From Flavobacterium sp. ACN6 (GTDB taxonomy: Bacteria; Bacteroidota; Bacteroidia; Flavobacteriales; Flavobacteriaceae), in contig NZ_MRCQ01000016.1 in the NCBI RefSeq assembly GCF_002304005.1, positions 1-64,000 on the forward strand: a DNA stretch of 64,000 bases. The letters run 5' to 3'. The position numbers and the translations under genes were made by a program. The notes beneath the pieces were generated by a model. The model was not told the DNA's origin. It saw only the letters and a list, made by a program, of their open reading frames with translations, and did no database searches. Below are positions 33,524 to 43,151 of this stretch, piece by piece (positions within the stretch are counted from its first letter, which is position 1; every line of letters begins with the position of its first letter).

Positions 33524-34276
33524 ATGAAATTATACAAATTACTAAGTTTTTCTTTTTTAATAGCGACATTAACAAGCTGTACTTTTACTGAAAATATTTA
33601 TATCAATGATAACGGGACAGGAAAATTTGCTGTCGATATGGATGCTTCTGCCTTAATGGAAATGGCTGGTGATCAAATTGCTGGTCAAATGGGAGAAGAC
33701 GCCAAAAAAGATATCGACTCTACTTTTACTTTCAAACAATTGTTTGAACAGAAAAAAGACAGTATTGCTAAATTATCTCCTGAAACTCAAAAAGAGCTTA
33801 AAAAACTCGAGAACTTTGTAGTTACAACCAAAATGAGTGCAACGCAAAAACAGTTTTTAATGACATTAGGAACCGATTTTAAAAATGTAAACGAACTGCA
33901 GGATATTTTGCAGACGATGAGTACATTTCAAAAATTAGAAGGAGGAGCCAGTGCGGGTCCGCTTGGAAGTGGTTTTGGAGATAATAACAGTACATTAAGT
34001 TATACATACGACGGAAAGAAATTTACAAGAAAAGCAGTAATCGATCAGCAAAAACTAGCTGCAAAAGCAAAAGATTCTGCTCCCGATATGACAAAAATGA
34101 TGTTTGCATCTTCAAACTATATTGTAAAATATCACTTTCCAAAAAAGATTAAGAAAGTCTCTAATCCAACTGCATTATTCAGCGACGATCGAAAATCAAT
34201 TACAATTCAATACCCTTTTACGGATTATATGGAGAATCCCGACAAACTTAACTTTGACGTTGAGTTTGAAAAATAA
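33524..34276 (+). CDS. Lipoprotein, paralogue of the gene at 32508
   Basis: 250 residues from ATG 33524 (an upstream in-frame start at 33503 is only seven codons and lies in the promoter). Lipobox TLTSC (Cys near 20) is followed by TFTENIYINDNGTGKF, parallel to TETITINPDGSGDI of its neighbour. The C-terminal NYIVKYHFPKKIKKVSNPTALFSDDRKSITIQYPF is also shared. A helical middle (about 45-140) with a Gly-rich stretch is specific to this copy. Function unknown. It ends 5 nt before lipB, so the two are likely co-transcribed. Confidence 0.72.
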   Translation: MKLYKLLSFSFLIATLTSCTFTENIYINDNGTGKFAVDMDASALMEMAGDQIAGQMGEDAKKDIDSTFTFKQLFEQKKDSIAKLSPETQKELKKLENFVVTTKMSATQKQFLMTLGTDFKNVNELQDILQTMSTFQKLEGGASAGPLGSGFGDNNSTLSYTYDGKKFTRKAVIDQQKLAAKAKDSAPDMTKMMFASSNYIVKYHFPKKIKKVSNPTALFSDDRKSITIQYPFTDYMENPDKLNFDVEFEK

Positions 34277-34281
34277 TTAAA

Positions 34282-34980
34282 ATGAATAAAAAAATCCAAC
34301 TTCAGGATCTGGGAAATAAAGATTACAAATCCACTTGGGAATATCAAGAAGAAATTTTTAAAGACATAGTCGATTTAAAAATCAAAAACAGGAGAGAAGA
34401 ACTTGATCTGCCAACACCGAATTATTTATTATTTGTTGAGCATCCGCATGTTTACACTTTAGGCAAAAGCGGCGATTTAGAAAACTTATTATTAAACGAA
34501 AAACAACTCGAAGCCAAAGGAGCAACTTTTTATAAAATCAATCGAGGCGGCGATATTACGTATCACGGACCAGGACAAATTGTTGGTTATCCGATTCTTG
34601 ATTTAGAAAATTTCTTTACAGATATTCATAAATACCTCCGATTTCTCGAAGAATCAATTATTATGACTTTAGCAGAATATGGTTTAGAATCGGGCAGGAG
34701 CGAGGGAGAAACGGGAGTCTGGCTGGGTGCAGGAACTCCGTTTGCGCGTAAAATATGTGCTATGGGCGTTCGCGCTTCGAGATGGGTAACCATGCATGGA
34801 TTTGCTTTAAATGTAAACGTAGATTTAGGCTATTTTGATAATATTATTCCTTGCGGTATACGCGGAAAAGGAGTTACCTCTTTAAACGTAGAACTTGGAG
34901 TAGAAAAAGTTGACGAAGACGAAGTAAAAGCAAAAATTCTAAAACATTTAAAGAATTTATTTGAAGCTGAAATAGTTTAA
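34282..34980 (+). CDS. lipB: Octanoyl-[acyl-carrier-protein]:protein transferase
   Basis: 232 residues. LipB moves octanoate from ACP to lipoyl domains, the first step of lipoate synthesis. The signature GGDITYHGPGQIVGYPILDL is complete, and the catalytic Cys lies in IIPCGIRGKGVTS with the acid/base Lys in FARKICAMGVR. An intrinsic terminator shared with convergent rnhB follows. lipA is not in the window. Confidence 0.95.
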   Translation: MNKKIQLQDLGNKDYKSTWEYQEEIFKDIVDLKIKNRREELDLPTPNYLLFVEHPHVYTLGKSGDLENLLLNEKQLEAKGATFYKINRGGDITYHGPGQIVGYPILDLENFFTDIHKYLRFLEESIIMTLAEYGLESGRSEGETGVWLGAGTPFARKICAMGVRASRWVTMHGFALNVNVDLGYFDNIIPCGIRGKGVTSLNVELGVEKVDEDEVKAKILKHLKNLFEAEIV

Positions 34981-34996
34981 TTCATACAAGCAAAAA

Positions 34997-35029
34997 AAGA
35001 CTTATCCATTTAGATAAGTCTTTTTTTTT
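34997..35029. terminator. Bidirectional terminator between lipB and rnhB
   Basis: AAGACTTATC (34997-35006) and GATAAGTCTT (35013-35022) form a 10-bp stem with a 6-nt loop, flanked by an A-run on the left and a T-run on the right. It overlaps the stop region of rnhB. Confidence 0.9.
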
Positions 35030-35693
35030 ATTCGAAGAAATTCAATTCTAATTGTTCAGGAAGAAGTCTAAAACTCATTCGGTGGTATTTTGTTGTTCCG
35101 AATTTTTTTATCGCTTCTCTATGTTCTTTAGTCGGATATCCTTTATTTTGTTTCCAATTGTACATCGGAAATTCTTCGTGAATCTGGTCCATATATTCGT
35201 CACGATATGTTTTAGCCAAAACAGAAGCTGCAGCAATACTCAAAAATTTCCCATCGCCTTTTATAATACTTTGATTCGGAATCGATTTTAACAGCGCAAT
35301 TTCATCAGTAGAAAACTGTCTTCCAAAAGTATTTTTAAGTCCTAGCTTGGCATTCAAAGCACGGTTTCCATCTACAATAATAAATTCAGGAACATGCTTT
35401 AATTTTAAAATGCATTCCTGCATTCCTTTCATTGAGGCATTCAGAATATTTATCTCGTCAATTTCATCTGGAAGTAAATGCGTTACAGCAAAACAAACTG
35501 CTTCTTTTTCTATAATTGGTCTTAAAAGAGCTCTTGTTTTTTCAGATAATTGTTTGCTATCGTTCAGTAGTATATTCTCAAAATCTGCGGGAAGAATTAT
35601 AGCGGCTGCAGTAACGGGTCCGGCGAGGCATCCTCTTCCGGCTTCATCAGTTCCAGTTTCCAAAACAAATCCTGAGAAATTTTTTTCGAGCAT
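35028..35693 (-). CDS. rnhB: Ribonuclease HII
   Basis: 221 residues from ATG 35693 (a TTG at 35714 would add seven). It cleaves the RNA strand of RNA-DNA hybrids, including single ribonucleotides. The active-site motif TDEAGRGCLAGP supplies Asp and Glu. Further acidic residues lie in FIIVDGN and in KGDGKFLSIAAASVLAKTYRD, the block typical of type 2 RNase H. The stop codon lies within the shared terminator hairpin. Confidence 0.94.
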   Translation of the reverse strand: MLEKNFSGFVLETGTDEAGRGCLAGPVTAAAIILPADFENILLNDSKQLSEKTRALLRPIIEKEAVCFAVTHLLPDEIDEINILNASMKGMQECILKLKHVPEFIIVDGNRALNAKLGLKNTFGRQFSTDEIALLKSIPNQSIIKGDGKFLSIAAASVLAKTYRDEYMDQIHEEFPMYNWKQNKGYPTKEHREAIKKFGTTKYHRMSFRLLPEQLELNFFE

Positions 35694-35714
35694 TCTTTCT
35701 TTTTTAAAACGCAA

Positions 35715-36238
35715 ATATTATCATTTTTTGAAAATTGACCTAAAATGAAGTCTTAAAAAAACATCAAAAAGTTATTTATGTGTTTTTCCAGTATTTATGA
35801 AATAGGTAATCAAATATTATTTTAACTAACGATTAGATTTTTTGAGTTTTGACGATTTGATTGAGTTTAAAACTACTTTAATTGTGTTTGGAGTATTTTT
35901 TTTAATGAAATCAACAGAATAAAGACAAAAACGAAATAAAAGGAAATGGAAGTATTATTTTTAATAGGTTAAATACTACAAAAAAGTAATATTATTACTT
36001 GTTAAAATAATCTTGTTACAATTAAAAAAGTTAAATTAATGTTAAAAAAAGTATGTTGTAAAAAAATATATTTTAGTGAATTTGTTGAATATAATTAGGT
36101 GTAACGGCTAAATCGTTGAATTATTTATAGAAATTGTTAATTAAACATTAAAAAATCATTAGAAGCTATTAAGAAATGGTTTGTGATTTTAAGAAATAAT
36201 TAAGATGTTTGTTTCCTACTAATTCAAAATAAATAAAA
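35715..36238. other. Long AT-rich gap before susC
   Basis: About 520 nt with no credible gene. It is rich in TTAAAAAA-type runs. A clear TAnnTTTG box was not found. The length suggests a long leader or a regulatory region for the susC-susD operon. Confidence 0.4.
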
Positions 36239-39200
36239 ATGAAATTAAAATCACAATGGATCTTTTCGTTATTAATGGCGTTGTCTATTCAGTTTTCTTA
36301 TGCTCAAGAGAGGACTGTCAAAGGTATTGTTTCAAGCGATGCTGGAGTTATCCCAGGAGTTAACGTTGTTGTTAAAGGAACAAAGGTTAGTACACAAACA
36401 GATTTTGACGGAAGTTTTTCTATTAAAGCTAAATCTGGAGATGTACTTCTTTTTTCTTATGTTGGTATGGATGATATTTCTGCTGTAGTAGGATCATCTC
36501 CAACGATTAATATTAAAATGAAAGATACAGGTAAAGCTTTGGAGGAAGTTGTTATTGTAGCTTATGGTAAAGCAAAGAAAAGTTCTTATACAGGTTCAGC
36601 TGTCTCTATTAAAGGAGAAGACTTTGAAAATAGAGCTGTAACAAACGTTCTATCTACGATTGAAGGTGCTTCTTCAGGTGTTCAAATCCAAAGTGCATCT
36701 GGACAACCAGGTGCCGCTCCTGCGATAAGAATACGAGGATTTAGTTCTATTAATGGTTCAAATACACCGCTTTATGTTGTAGATGGTGTTCCTTTTTCAG
36801 GAGATATCAGTAATTTAAATTCTGCTGATATTGAGAGTTTAACAGTTTTAAAAGATGCTTCTTCAACATCATTATATGGATCTAAAGCAGCAAATGGTGT
36901 TGTTATCATTACTACCAAAAGTGGCAAATCTACTAAAGATAAATTCACTTTGAATGTTAGTCAAGGTGTGAGCTCAAGACTTATTAAAGAATACGCGAGA
37001 GTAGATGCTTTTGATTATTATCCTTTAGAGTGGGAAGCAATTAGAAACAGCCGTGCAATGGGTACACCGGCGCAAATTGATGCTGCAAATGCATTTGCTT
37101 CTACAAGAGTTCCTGTGGTTTTGGTTACAAATCCATTCAATGTGCCAAATGATCAGATTGTTGGTATAGATGGAAAAATAAATCCTAATGCGAGTTTACT
37201 TTATCCTCAAGATTTAGATTGGGCAGCGCCTTTAGAAAGAGCGGGTGTTCGTCAGAATGTAGATTTTTCTTACCAAGGAAAATCAGAGAAATCTAATTAT
37301 TTTGCTTCCCTTGGTTATGTAAATGAAGAAGGATATGTAAGAAAATCTGATTACGAAAGAATTTCTGCGCGTTTAAATCTTAATACATCATTAAAAGAAT
37401 GGTTTAAAACAGGAGTTAACTTGTCTGGTGTAACGACAGATTCAAATTTAGCTGTAAATGGAGTTGATAATACAAGTTCTTTCAATAATCCATTTAGAAC
37501 GATTAGATATATGGGACCAATATATCCAGTTTATGACCATACATCAACAGGAGATTATGTTTATGATTCTTTAGGGAATAAAGTGTACTCAACAGTTAGA
37601 GGTAGTGGAGCTTCTAATGGTAGAAATATCGTTTATGAAACTTTAAATAATACGGATAACACAAAAGGTACAGCGCTTTCTGCTCGCGCTTATGGAGAGA
37701 TTAAGTTTTTAAAAGATTTTAAGTTTACATTTAATGCTGCTTTGGATAAATCGTATAACAATAGAACGTATACTTATAATACTGAAATTGGAGACGGAGC
37801 ACCTACAGGATTAATTTCAAAAGAAGACAGAATTATTACAGGTGTTACTTATAACCAGTTGTTGAATTATGATAAGAAAATTGGTGATCATACCATTTCA
37901 TTTTTAGCTGGTCACGAAAGTTTTGATTTTGAAAGAAATTGGCTTACCGGTACAAAAACAGGACAGGTTTCTCCAGATAATCCAGAGTTTATTAACTACG
38001 CAACTACTACTGATTTAACTTCTTATACTAGAAATTATGGAACTGAATCATATTTTTCAAGAATAGGATATGATTATAAAGATAAATATATCGTTTCAGG
38101 TTCATTTAGAAGAGATGGTTCTTCAAAATTTTCAAAAGATAATCGTTGGGGTAACTTCTGGTCTTTTGGAGGTGCTTGGGTTCTTTCAAGAGAGAGTTTC
38201 TTAGAAAATGTTAGTTGGTTAAATGAATTAAAGTTAAGAGCTTCTATAGGTGAAGTTGGTAATGATTCTCATACTAGTAATGACGATTTAAGTTTTTATG
38301 TTAGTCAGCCTACATTTAGTTTAGGTTATGATAATGGCAGTGAAGGTGGAGTGGTAACAAATGCTGCAGGTGCTGCAGATTTACAATGGGAAAAGAACAC
38401 TCAAAAAGATATTGCTGTTGAATTTGCATTGTTTAATAATAGACTTAGAGGTAGTGTTGAGTATTATAATAGAAACACGGACGGTTTGATTTTTACAGTT
38501 CCAAATGCATTGTCTTCAGGTTTAGATAATAGAATTGAGAATATCGGATCTATGGTAAACAAAGGTTTTGAAATTTCATTGGACGGAGTTGTTGTGAAAA
38601 CAAATGATTTCTCTTGGGGATTGAATGTAAATGCTTCAACAATTAAAAATGAGATTACAAGTCTGCCGCAAAATGAAATTATTAGTGGAACTAAAAAATT
38701 AATGGTTGGACATTCTATGTATGAATATTGGTTAAGAGATTGGTACGGTGTAGATCCAGCTGATGGATATGCTTTGTATGTTTCAGATCCAGCTTTAATT
38801 GTGGCTGGTGATGCGACACAGAGAGTTGTTAATGGAGTTAATGTAACAACAGATCAAAATAAAGCATTATATCATTATGCAGATTCTGCAATTCCAGATT
38901 TATATGGAAGTTTTGGAACTAACGTAGAATACAAAGGCTTAAGATTAGACGTTTTATTTGCTTACCAAATTGGAGGTATGATGTATGATTCTAACTATTC
39001 TGCACTTATGCATACAGGGAACAATTATGGATCTGCTTTAAGTGTTGATGCTCTTAATAGATGGCAGCAGCCAGGAGATATTACTGATGTTCCAAGAATG
39101 GATATTAATAGAAATACACAATCCACTGCCGCTTCTGACAGATGGTTAATTGGTTCAGATTACTTATCTCTAAGACAAGTTAATTTATCATATAAAATGC

Positions 39201-39379
39201 CTTCACAGTTAATTTCAAAATTAAAAGTAGATAATGCTACTTTGTATGTAAATGGTGAAAATTTAATGTTATTTACTAAACGTCAAGGCTTAGATCCAAG
39301 TCAAACTTTTAACGGAACAACTCAAAATAGATATACTCCTTCTAGAGTTATTACTTTAGGTTTGAACTTAAACTTTTAA
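36239..39379 (+). CDS. SusC/RagA-family TonB-dependent outer membrane transporter
   Basis: 1046 residues. Signal peptide MKLKSQWIFSLLMALSIQFSYA is followed by a carboxypeptidase-regulatory-like domain (about 25-95: VKGIVSSDAGVIPGVNVVVKGTK). Next come the plug with AYGKAKKSSYTGS and LYVVDGVPFSGD...TVLKDASSTSLYGSKAANGVVIITTKSG, then a 22-strand barrel ending in LGLNLNF. SusC proteins import glycans or peptides with a SusD lid. The susD gene starts 12 nt downstream. There is no adjacent hydrolase, sensor or sigma/anti-sigma gene, so the substrate cannot be predicted. It lacks an N-terminal STN domain. Confidence 0.95.
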   Translation: MKLKSQWIFSLLMALSIQFSYAQERTVKGIVSSDAGVIPGVNVVVKGTKVSTQTDFDGSFSIKAKSGDVLLFSYVGMDDISAVVGSSPTINIKMKDTGKALEEVVIVAYGKAKKSSYTGSAVSIKGEDFENRAVTNVLSTIEGASSGVQIQSASGQPGAAPAIRIRGFSSINGSNTPLYVVDGVPFSGDISNLNSADIESLTVLKDASSTSLYGSKAANGVVIITTKSGKSTKDKFTLNVSQGVSSRLIKEYARVDAFDYYPLEWEAIRNSRAMGTPAQIDAANAFASTRVPVVLVTNPFNVPNDQIVGIDGKINPNASLLYPQDLDWAAPLERAGVRQNVDFSYQGKSEKSNYFASLGYVNEEGYVRKSDYERISARLNLNTSLKEWFKTGVNLSGVTTDSNLAVNGVDNTSSFNNPFRTIRYMGPIYPVYDHTSTGDYVYDSLGNKVYSTVRGSGASNGRNIVYETLNNTDNTKGTALSARAYGEIKFLKDFKFTFNAALDKSYNNRTYTYNTEIGDGAPTGLISKEDRIITGVTYNQLLNYDKKIGDHTISFLAGHESFDFERNWLTGTKTGQVSPDNPEFINYATTTDLTSYTRNYGTESYFSRIGYDYKDKYIVSGSFRRDGSSKFSKDNRWGNFWSFGGAWVLSRESFLENVSWLNELKLRASIGEVGNDSHTSNDDLSFYVSQPTFSLGYDNGSEGGVVTNAAGAADLQWEKNTQKDIAVEFALFNNRLRGSVEYYNRNTDGLIFTVPNALSSGLDNRIENIGSMVNKGFEISLDGVVVKTNDFSWGLNVNASTIKNEITSLPQNEIISGTKKLMVGHSMYEYWLRDWYGVDPADGYALYVSDPALIVAGDATQRVVNGVNVTTDQNKALYHYADSAIPDLYGSFGTNVEYKGLRLDVLFAYQIGGMMYDSNYSALMHTGNNYGSALSVDALNRWQQPGDITDVPRMDINRNTQSTAASDRWLIGSDYLSLRQVNLSYKMPSQLISKLKVDNATLYVNGENLMLFTKRQGLDPSQTFNGTTQNRYTPSRVITLGLNLNF

Positions 39380-39391
39380 AAAATACATATT

Positions 39392-40867
39392 ATGAAATCA
39401 AATTATATAAAACAGATATTTTTAGCATTATCATTATTAGTGCTAACCTCTTGTTCGGAAGATTTTTTAGAAAAAACACCGACAGAGTTTATCGATTACG
39501 ACGGCGCTACTAAAACTACAGATAACTTAATGACTCTTTTAAATGGTATTCATAGATCTTTATACGTAAGATATGAATCTAACCAAAATGAGAATGGATT
39601 AGGAAGTTTGATGCAGCAGGTTGATATTGCCGGAGATGATGTGGTTTTCCCAGTAACAAACGGATGGTTTTTGCAGGTTTACAACTGGAATGGGGTAGCA
39701 AACGAGAATTCTCAGGATATTAGATTTCCTTACAGAACCTATTACAGAATAATTAGAAATGCAAATACAATTATTAATGCCGTTGATGCTGCTGTAGGTT
39801 CAGATGCAGACAAGAAAATTGTAAAAGGTCAAGCATTGCTTTATAGAGCTTTCAGCCATTATCAACTGGTACAGTTATTTGGAAAAAGATATGTAAACGG
39901 AGTTGAAAATTCTCAACTAGGGGTGCCGATTGTTTTAACAGTTGGTAATGAAAATTTTCCTCGCTCGACAGTTGAAGAAGTATATGCGCAGGTTAACAAA
40001 GATCTAGATGAAGCAAATATTTTATTAGTTGGCTATACAAAACCTAATAACTCACATTTAAATTTAAAAGTTGCTCAAGGTTTAAAAGCTAGAGTTGCTT
40101 TGACTCAAGGTAACTGGGCCATTGCAGCAGACTACGCTTCTAAAGCTAAAACAGGTATAAGTTTAATGGCTGCTTCTGAATACGTAAAAGGATTTAATGA
40201 CTTTAACAACGTAGAGTGGATGTGGGGAAGCCATATTAATGAAGTTCAAACAGATTACTTTGGAAACTTTGGGGCTTACATGTCTAGAAATTATAATTCA
40301 ACAGTTATTCGTTCTTGTCCAAAAGCGATCAACAGTAAACTTTACAATTTAATTCCAACTACCGATATTCGTTCAACTTTGTTTGATATAACTGGTAGAC
40401 ACACAGCATTAAATTTACCAACTACATATGCTAAATTTCCGTTCACAAGTCAGAAATTTTTATCTATAAGTACTGGTGACAGTAGATGTGATATTCCTTA
40501 TATGCGTGTTGCTGAAATGTATTTAATTGAAGCAGAAGCAAAAGCTAAGTTAGGACAAGCTGATGCAAGTACGGTATTATTCACGTTAGTAAGCAACAGA
40601 AACCCTTCATATGTTTTATCTACAAGTACAGGCCAGGCTTTGGTTGATGAAATTTGGCTTCAAAGAAGAATTGAATTATGGGGCGAAGGTTTTAGATTTT
40701 ATGATTTAAAGAGAACAAATTCTGCTCTTGACAGATCTGGGGCAAATCATGACACAGCAATTACTGGTGGCGTAATCAATGTTCCAGCAACAGATAAAAG
40801 ATGGCAGTGGTTGATTCCTAGAGCTGAAATCAATGCAAATCCATTAATTGAGCAAAATGACCTATAA
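39392..40867 (+). CDS. SusD/RagB-family nutrient-binding lipoprotein
   Basis: 491 residues with lipobox LVLTSC (Cys near 21), followed by SEDFLEKTPTEF as in most SusD proteins. The helical TPR-like core contains YRTYYRIIRNANTIINAV and KGQALLYRAFSHYQLVQLFG. The C-terminal RVAEMYLIEAEAKAKLG and LWGEGFRFYDLKRTN are SusD hallmarks. It sits on the cell surface as the lid of the SusC transporter encoded 12 nt upstream. A strong terminator at 40967 ends the operon. Confidence 0.95.
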   Translation: MKSNYIKQIFLALSLLVLTSCSEDFLEKTPTEFIDYDGATKTTDNLMTLLNGIHRSLYVRYESNQNENGLGSLMQQVDIAGDDVVFPVTNGWFLQVYNWNGVANENSQDIRFPYRTYYRIIRNANTIINAVDAAVGSDADKKIVKGQALLYRAFSHYQLVQLFGKRYVNGVENSQLGVPIVLTVGNENFPRSTVEEVYAQVNKDLDEANILLVGYTKPNNSHLNLKVAQGLKARVALTQGNWAIAADYASKAKTGISLMAASEYVKGFNDFNNVEWMWGSHINEVQTDYFGNFGAYMSRNYNSTVIRSCPKAINSKLYNLIPTTDIRSTLFDITGRHTALNLPTTYAKFPFTSQKFLSISTGDSRCDIPYMRVAEMYLIEAEAKAKLGQADASTVLFTLVSNRNPSYVLSTSTGQALVDEIWLQRRIELWGEGFRFYDLKRTNSALDRSGANHDTAITGGVINVPATDKRWQWLIPRAEINANPLIEQNDL

Positions 40868-40966
40868 TATGTTGTCATTTAATTTATGTAGGATTCTAAT
40901 CTTTAATATATAAGACTCCTGTTTAAATTTTTATTACAATAAATAATAAATATTTTGATTTTTTTT

Positions 40967-41005
40967 GAAAGCCCCGTATACTTTTGTATACGGGGCTTTC
41001 GTTTT
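40967..41005 (+). terminator. Intrinsic terminator after susD
   Basis: Perfect 15-bp stem (40967-40981 with 40986-41000), loop TTTT, then CGTTTT. The stem contains GCCCCGTATAC. Confidence 0.85.
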
Positions 41006-41070
41006 AAAAAGGTCGAAACTATTATGCTTCCATATTATATATTATGTTTTTCGTTTATACGTTTTTATCT

Positions 41071-41078
41071 TACCTTTG
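41071..41078 (+). promoter_or_regulatory. -7 box of the Porin_10 gene
   Basis: TACCTTTG fits TAnnTTTG; ATG 41121 follows after 42 nt. No -33 TTG is seen. Confidence 0.5.
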
Positions 41079-41120
41079 CTCAGCAAATTTTGTCAAAATA
41101 AATTTATATAAAGCCATCAA

Positions 41121-43106
41121 ATGAGAATATTCATTTTCCTATATCTATTAGTTGTACCTACAATATTGTTTTCTCAGGAAAAAAAGCCAGCTTCTAAAAA
41201 TAATTTAGATATGAATACGGAATATTCAAGTATTACTGATACCGTAAAAAAGAAAAAAGCCAAGATCGCTACAATAGATCAATATAAAATTATTACACTG
41301 GAGCACGATACCATTTATCAAGATACATCACTAACACTTAAAAGTGCTTACCGACAAAATCACCTTAGAAAAGACCTTTTTGGATATCAGGAATTTTCAA
41401 ATATTGGCCAGCCTCTAAATACGTTACAATATAGTTTAACGAGTTTTTCTCCATATCCAGAAATTGGTTTTAGCGGAAAACATTTTAATTATATGCAGGC
41501 AGATCAAATTCGTTATTATTCTGCTGCGACACCTTTTACAGAATTGTTTTTTAATACAACAATTAACAAAGGACAAAATGTAGATTCTTTTATCACATTA
41601 AACATTTCTAAAAATCTGAATTTTTCAATTGCCTATAGAGGTTTAAGATCTGAGGGAGATTATATTAATCAATTGGTCAGTGCTGGAAATTTTAGATTTA
41701 CAACGAGTTATGCCACGACCAGCAGACGTTATGCTATAAATGCACACTATACTTTTCAAGACGTTTTGAATGAAGAAAATGGAGGGATAACCAATGATGC
41801 CAATTTTGAAAGCGATAATCAAGATTATAAAAACCGTCAAAGATTACAGGTTTATTTGACTGATGCTGAATCTTTATTAAAAGGCCGAAGATTATTTTTT
41901 GATCATGCTTTTAGAGTAAACCCAACAGAAGGTAATAATAATTTGTATGTAACGCATCAATTTAATTATGAAAATAAAGGGTATGAATACAAACAGCCAA
42001 CAGTACTTTCTACGGTAACGGATAATGATAATAACAGCGTTCGTGTGGCACGTTTTGGCGATTCTTATGTAGCAAGCGCAATTAACGATCAAACAAAATA
42101 TGAACGCCTTTATAATAAAGCAGGACTTGCTTATGAAAATTCTCTTTTAGGGAAGTTTAACTTTTTTATAGATGATTATAGATCAAATTATAAATATGAA
42201 AGATTAATTATTGATAGTGATGGAAACGCTGTCCCTGATAACTTGTTTTTACAATTCAATAATGTCGGCGGGCAATATGAATACCAAAAAAACAAATGGA
42301 ATGGTAGATTTTTATATTCTAGATCGATTACCAATCAGTCTCTTTCAGATTTAGATGCTAAACTGAGATACGATTTAAACGATGAAATTAAATTTGATTT
42401 TAGATATCGCAACATCAATAAACTGCCAAATAACAATTATAATTTGTACCAAAGCAGCTGGATAGAATACAACTGGTCAAATGATTTTAAAAATGAAAAA
42501 ATTAATTCTCTAAGCGCTGAAATCCAAACTCCTTGGCTGACAGGACAAGTTCAATACACAGTACTAAAAGACCACTTATATTTTACAGATGATGCAACAG
42601 ATGAGCAGAAAGCAGGAAATATTCAGATTGTAAAACCATTTCAATATGGAAACGTTATTAATTACTTGGAAATAAAAGCAAGCAGAGAATTTAAATTTGG
42701 ACCTTTTGCATTAGATAATACACTTTTATACCAAAAAGTAGATCAGTCAGATTTAATTTTAAATGTTCCTGATTTTGTAACCAGAAACACATTTTACTAT
42801 TCAGGTTACTTTTTTAAGAAGGCATTATATCTTCAGACTGGTCTTGTATTTAATTATCTTACAAAGTATTATGGAGACGATTACAATCCTGTTATTGCTG
42901 AATTTTTTGTGCAGCAGGATAAAAAAATTGGAGGTTTTGCAACATTCGATTTTTTTGTGAATGCTAGAATTCGCCAGACAAGATTTTATTTAAAAGCAGA
43001 ACATTTCAATGCTGCTTTTTCACAAAGTAATTACTATGCAACGCCAAATAATCCATATCGTGATTTTGTGCTGCGTTTTGGTTTAGTTTGGAATTTCTTC
43101 CAATAA
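41121..43106 (+). CDS. Putative porin (Porin_10 family)
   Basis: 661 residues. Signal peptide MRIFIFLYLLVVPTILFS is followed by a short charged region with KKKKAKIATIDQYKIITLEHDTIY. The body has alternating hydrophobic/polar strands and aromatic-rich ends and closes with FVLRFGLVWNFF, ending in a phenylalanine as outer membrane barrels usually do. I recognise the family from FGYQEFSNIGQPLNTLQYS and HFNYMQADQIRYYSAATPFTELFF. It has its own promoter after the susD terminator, so it is not part of the sus operon. Pore activity is inferred. Confidence 0.85.
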   Translation: MRIFIFLYLLVVPTILFSQEKKPASKNNLDMNTEYSSITDTVKKKKAKIATIDQYKIITLEHDTIYQDTSLTLKSAYRQNHLRKDLFGYQEFSNIGQPLNTLQYSLTSFSPYPEIGFSGKHFNYMQADQIRYYSAATPFTELFFNTTINKGQNVDSFITLNISKNLNFSIAYRGLRSEGDYINQLVSAGNFRFTTSYATTSRRYAINAHYTFQDVLNEENGGITNDANFESDNQDYKNRQRLQVYLTDAESLLKGRRLFFDHAFRVNPTEGNNNLYVTHQFNYENKGYEYKQPTVLSTVTDNDNNSVRVARFGDSYVASAINDQTKYERLYNKAGLAYENSLLGKFNFFIDDYRSNYKYERLIIDSDGNAVPDNLFLQFNNVGGQYEYQKNKWNGRFLYSRSITNQSLSDLDAKLRYDLNDEIKFDFRYRNINKLPNNNYNLYQSSWIEYNWSNDFKNEKINSLSAEIQTPWLTGQVQYTVLKDHLYFTDDATDEQKAGNIQIVKPFQYGNVINYLEIKASREFKFGPFALDNTLLYQKVDQSDLILNVPDFVTRNTFYYSGYFFKKALYLQTGLVFNYLTKYYGDDYNPVIAEFFVQQDKKIGGFATFDFFVNARIRQTRFYLKAEHFNAAFSQSNYYATPNNPYRDFVLRFGLVWNFFQ

Positions 43107-43151
43107 AAAAAACTTACTTTCATTTAGAACCACATATTAAACTTAAATAAA

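Noticed and set aside
43124..43151. SAM or other riboswitch before the cystathionine beta-synthase-like gene
   Set aside because: The gap to the upstream gene is only 45 nt and holds no structured element.
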